The notes under the pieces are model-generated. The model did no database searches and was not told the origin of the DNA. It saw only the letters and a program-made list of their open reading frames with translations. Positions 4,994 to 6,565 of a stretch of DNA of 6,565 nt are shown here, one piece after another. Each line of letters opens with the position of its first letter. Positions within the stretch are counted from its first letter, which is position 1. Origin of the DNA: an uncultured Actinomycetes bacterium (GTDB lineage: Bacteria; Actinomycetota; Thermoleophilia; Solirubrobacterales; Solirubrobacteraceae); the NCBI GenBank assembly GCA_937888775.1, contig CALAQT010000230.1:1-6565 (forward strand), given 5' to 3'. The translations under genes and the position numbers were made by a program.

Positions 4994-5932
4994 GTGTCCG
5001 GCCGAGGCGCATCCGCGCTCGCCACGCTCGCTGCTCTGCTCTGCGCAGCGAGCGTGGCCGGATGCGGCCTCGGTGCGGGCAGGGGGACCGGCCAGGTCAG
5101 CTTGACCGTGACCCACGGCTTCGGCGCCGAGCAGGTCGGCGTAATCGACGCCGCCCACCTCCCGGGCTCGGAGACGGTGATGAGGATGCTGGAGCGCCAC
5201 TTCAACGTGTCGACCCGCTACGGCGGGGGGTTCGTGCAATCGATCAACGGCCTCCAGGGCAGTGGCTCACGCCAGGATTGGTTCTATTACGTCAACGGGG
5301 TCCAGGCTGCCCAGGGCGCCGCAACGACGGCTGTCCACCAGGGCGACCGGATCTGGTGGGACCTGCACGACTGGACGGCAACCAACTCGATCCCGGCCGT
5401 GGTGGGGTCCTTTCCTGAGCCGTTCAGGAACGGCGTCGGCGGCAAGCGACTGCCGACGACGCTGGAGTGCGCCAATAACCTGCAGACCGCCTGCAACCGA
5501 GTCACCGCCGAGCTGACGGCGGCTCATGTACCGGTGGCCAGCCAGCTGCTCGGGACGGGCTCGGGGCCCGACACGCTCGGTGTGGTCGTCGGTACCTGGA
5601 AGGAGGTCAAGGCCGAAGTCGCCGGCGGCCTGATCGCGCACGGGCCGTCAGCGAGCGGTGTCTACGCGCGCTTTGCCGGCAGCGACGGCAACCAGTTGCA
5701 GCTGCTCAACGCCGACGGACAGGTGGCCAGGACGCTGGGCGCCGACTCGGGGCTGATTGCCGCCACCGCCGACAGCTCGTCGGAGCCGACCTGGCTGATC
5801 ACCGGCACCGATCCGGCGGGGGTCGCCGCGGCCGCCGCCGCGCTGACGCCCAGCGCGCTGCACGACCACTTCGCGCTGGCGGTGCAGGGCGCCACCCGGC
5901 TGCCGGTGCCGCTCACGCCGCGGGCGCCATGA
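4994..5932 (+). CDS. DUF4430 lipoprotein, putative surface corrinoid-binding protein
   Basis: A 312-aa predicted lipoprotein. Residues 1-23 are a lipoprotein signal with lipobox V-A-G-C, so Cys24 should be lipidated and the protein anchored on the outer face of the membrane. Residues about 35-127 match DUF4430: strand SLTVTHGFG, SETVMRMLERHF (59-70), the signature WFYYVNGVQA at 96-105, and HQGDRIWWDLHDW at 115-127. The rest (about 135-305) is an additional domain I cannot name. It includes Cys159 and Cys167, ASGVYARF (220-227) and a TWLITGTD strand (266-273). In the proposed role it receives or concentrates a corrinoid next to the ECF transporter. GTG4994 is chosen because the signal peptide begins there; upstream codons in this frame overlap the previous gene and have no family-like sequence. 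The four-base gap and lack of a ribosome binding site suggest coupled translation. Its stop overlaps the next start as ATGA. Confidence 0.88.
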   Translation: MSGRGASALATLAALLCAASVAGCGLGAGRGTGQVSLTVTHGFGAEQVGVIDAAHLPGSETVMRMLERHFNVSTRYGGGFVQSINGLQGSGSRQDWFYYVNGVQAAQGAATTAVHQGDRIWWDLHDWTATNSIPAVVGSFPEPFRNGVGGKRLPTTLECANNLQTACNRVTAELTAAHVPVASQLLGTGSGPDTLGVVVGTWKEVKAEVAGGLIAHGPSASGVYARFAGSDGNQLQLLNADGQVARTLGADSGLIAATADSSSEPTWLITGTDPAGVAAAAAALTPSALHDHFALAVQGATRLPVPLTPRAP

Positions 5933-6565
5933 TCTACCGTCGGCGCCCCAGCCCGCTGCACGCGGCCAGGGCCGCCGCGGGCTGCGCGTACTGCCTGGCG
6001 CTTGCCTGCGCGGCGCTGCTGATCTCAAACCCGGTGGCGCTGGGAGCGATCACGCTTGCCGCCGCCGGTGCAGCAATCGGGGCGGGCGTCTGGCGTGACC
6101 TGCGCCGGATCGCGCTGTGGTCGCTGCCGCTGGTGGTGGTAATCGCGCTGGTCAACGCGCTGGTGACCCGTGACGGTCTGACGGTGATCGTCCGGCTCGG
6201 CGACCTGCCCGTACTTGGCCAGACCGACATCACGCTCGAGGCGACCGTGTACGGCGCGATCCTCGGGCTGCGTGCTTTCGCGCTGGTTCTGTGCGGCGCC
6301 CTGTACACGACCGCCGTCGACCCCGACGAGGTGCTGAGGCTGTTCCGGCGCGTCTCGTTTCGCTCCGCGCTGACCGCGACGCTCGCCACGCGGATGGTGC
6401 CGGTGCTGATCAGGGATTCGCGGCGCCTGGCCGATGCCCAGCGCTGCCGCCCCGGTCCGCCGCCCAGTCGCCGGCAGCTGATGCGCGCCGCCACCGCCGG
6501 TGTGCTGGACCGAGCGCTCGACGTGGCCGCCGCGCTGGAGGTGCGCGGCTACGGTGCGGCTCGCC
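5929..6565 (+). CDS. ecfT: EcfT/CbiQ-family transmembrane subunit of an ECF transporter (3' truncated)
   Basis: The frame opens with ATG5929, overlapping the lipoprotein stop as ATGA, and runs 212 codons with no stop before the window ends. Hydrophobic segments lie near 16-34, 37-54, 61-80 and 107-130, followed by a charged cytoplasmic coupling region. ECF T-subunits have two short Arg-containing motifs there that contact the paired ATPases. The second is clear as ALEVRGYG (202-209). The first, normally an ARG-type triplet after an AQR-like helix, reads AQRCRPG (170-176), so it departs from consensus. TATRMVPVLIRDSRRLADAQR (149-171 region) is the typical helix before it. Perhaps 40-50 C-terminal residues are missing if length is usual. 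Position in a B12-riboswitch operon suggests a cobalamin-dedicated transporter. The ATPases and substrate-binding S component are not in view. Translation is probably coupled to the lipoprotein, as no separate ribosome binding site is evident. Confidence 0.88.
   Translation, partial: MIYRRRPSPLHAARAAAGCAYCLALACAALLISNPVALGAITLAAAGAAIGAGVWRDLRRIALWSLPLVVVIALVNALVTRDGLTVIVRLGDLPVLGQTDITLEATVYGAILGLRAFALVLCGALYTTAVDPDEVLRLFRRVSFRSALTATLATRMVPVLIRDSRRLADAQRCRPGPPPSRRQLMRAATAGVLDRALDVAAALEVRGYGAAR

Noticed and set aside
4408..5205. Reverse-strand open frame of 265 codons under the two DUF4430 genes
   Set aside because: It shadows two + strand genes with a signal peptide, a lipobox and DUF4430 signatures, and its translation is low-complexity Arg/Gly/Ala-rich with no family pattern.
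5934..6494. Reverse-strand Ser/Arg/Thr-rich open frame of 186 codons
   Set aside because: It is antisense to the EcfT frame, which has membrane segments, coupling motifs and an ATGA overlap with the preceding gene.
1..6565. CRISPR arrays, insertion sequences, attachment sites, rRNA or tRNA genes
   Set aside because: Read by eye on both strands; no regularly spaced repeats, transposase or integrase motifs, terminal inverted repeats or structural RNA genes other than the riboswitch were seen.

Overview
The window is a high-GC fragment with G/C-rich third codon positions. It looks like an actinobacterium in the broad sense. The EphD-type hydrolase/dehydrogenase fusion, the TAnnnT promoters placed right at start codons, and the DUF4430/ECF gene set would all fit a deep-branching class such as Thermoleophilia, but that placement is inference from gene content. 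The first 48 bases are not genomic: they match the Illumina P5/TruSeq universal adapter with one mismatch, so the window begins at an artificial contig end. The window also ends inside a gene.

Layout. (1) 141-1883, +: an EphD-like fusion of an epoxide-hydrolase-type alpha/beta hydrolase and a short-chain dehydrogenase. (2) 1934-2536, +: a protein with the outline of a minimal nucleotidyltransferase fold in which the metal-binding motif has decayed. (3) 2602-3474, +: a PAP2-family membrane phosphatase homologue with substitutions in two of its three signature motifs, apparently read from a leaderless promoter. (4) 3477-4031, -: a PduO-type ATP:cob(I)alamin adenosyltransferase, tail to tail with the PAP2 gene. 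(5) 4032-4287: a divergent control region with a candidate promoter on each strand and a complete cobalamin riboswitch on the + strand. (6) 4288-6565, +: a tightly packed operon under the riboswitch. It encodes a secreted DUF4430 (transcobalamin-C-terminal-like) protein, a DUF4430 lipoprotein and the start of an EcfT transmembrane subunit of an ECF transporter.

The right half is a B12 module. In the proposed model, two extracytoplasmic DUF4430 proteins capture a corrinoid outside the membrane, an ECF transporter (EcfT here, the ATPases and S component presumably beyond the window) imports it, and the divergent adenosyltransferase makes the coenzyme form. The riboswitch shuts the uptake operon when B12 is plentiful. 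Its downstream hairpin carries a loop complementary to the aptamer's L5 loop, and its 3' arm overlaps the ribosome binding site, so translational control can be read directly from the sequence. The most interesting point is the pair of different DUF4430 proteins, one secreted and one lipid-anchored, leading an ECF operon. The left half shows no visible link to B12.
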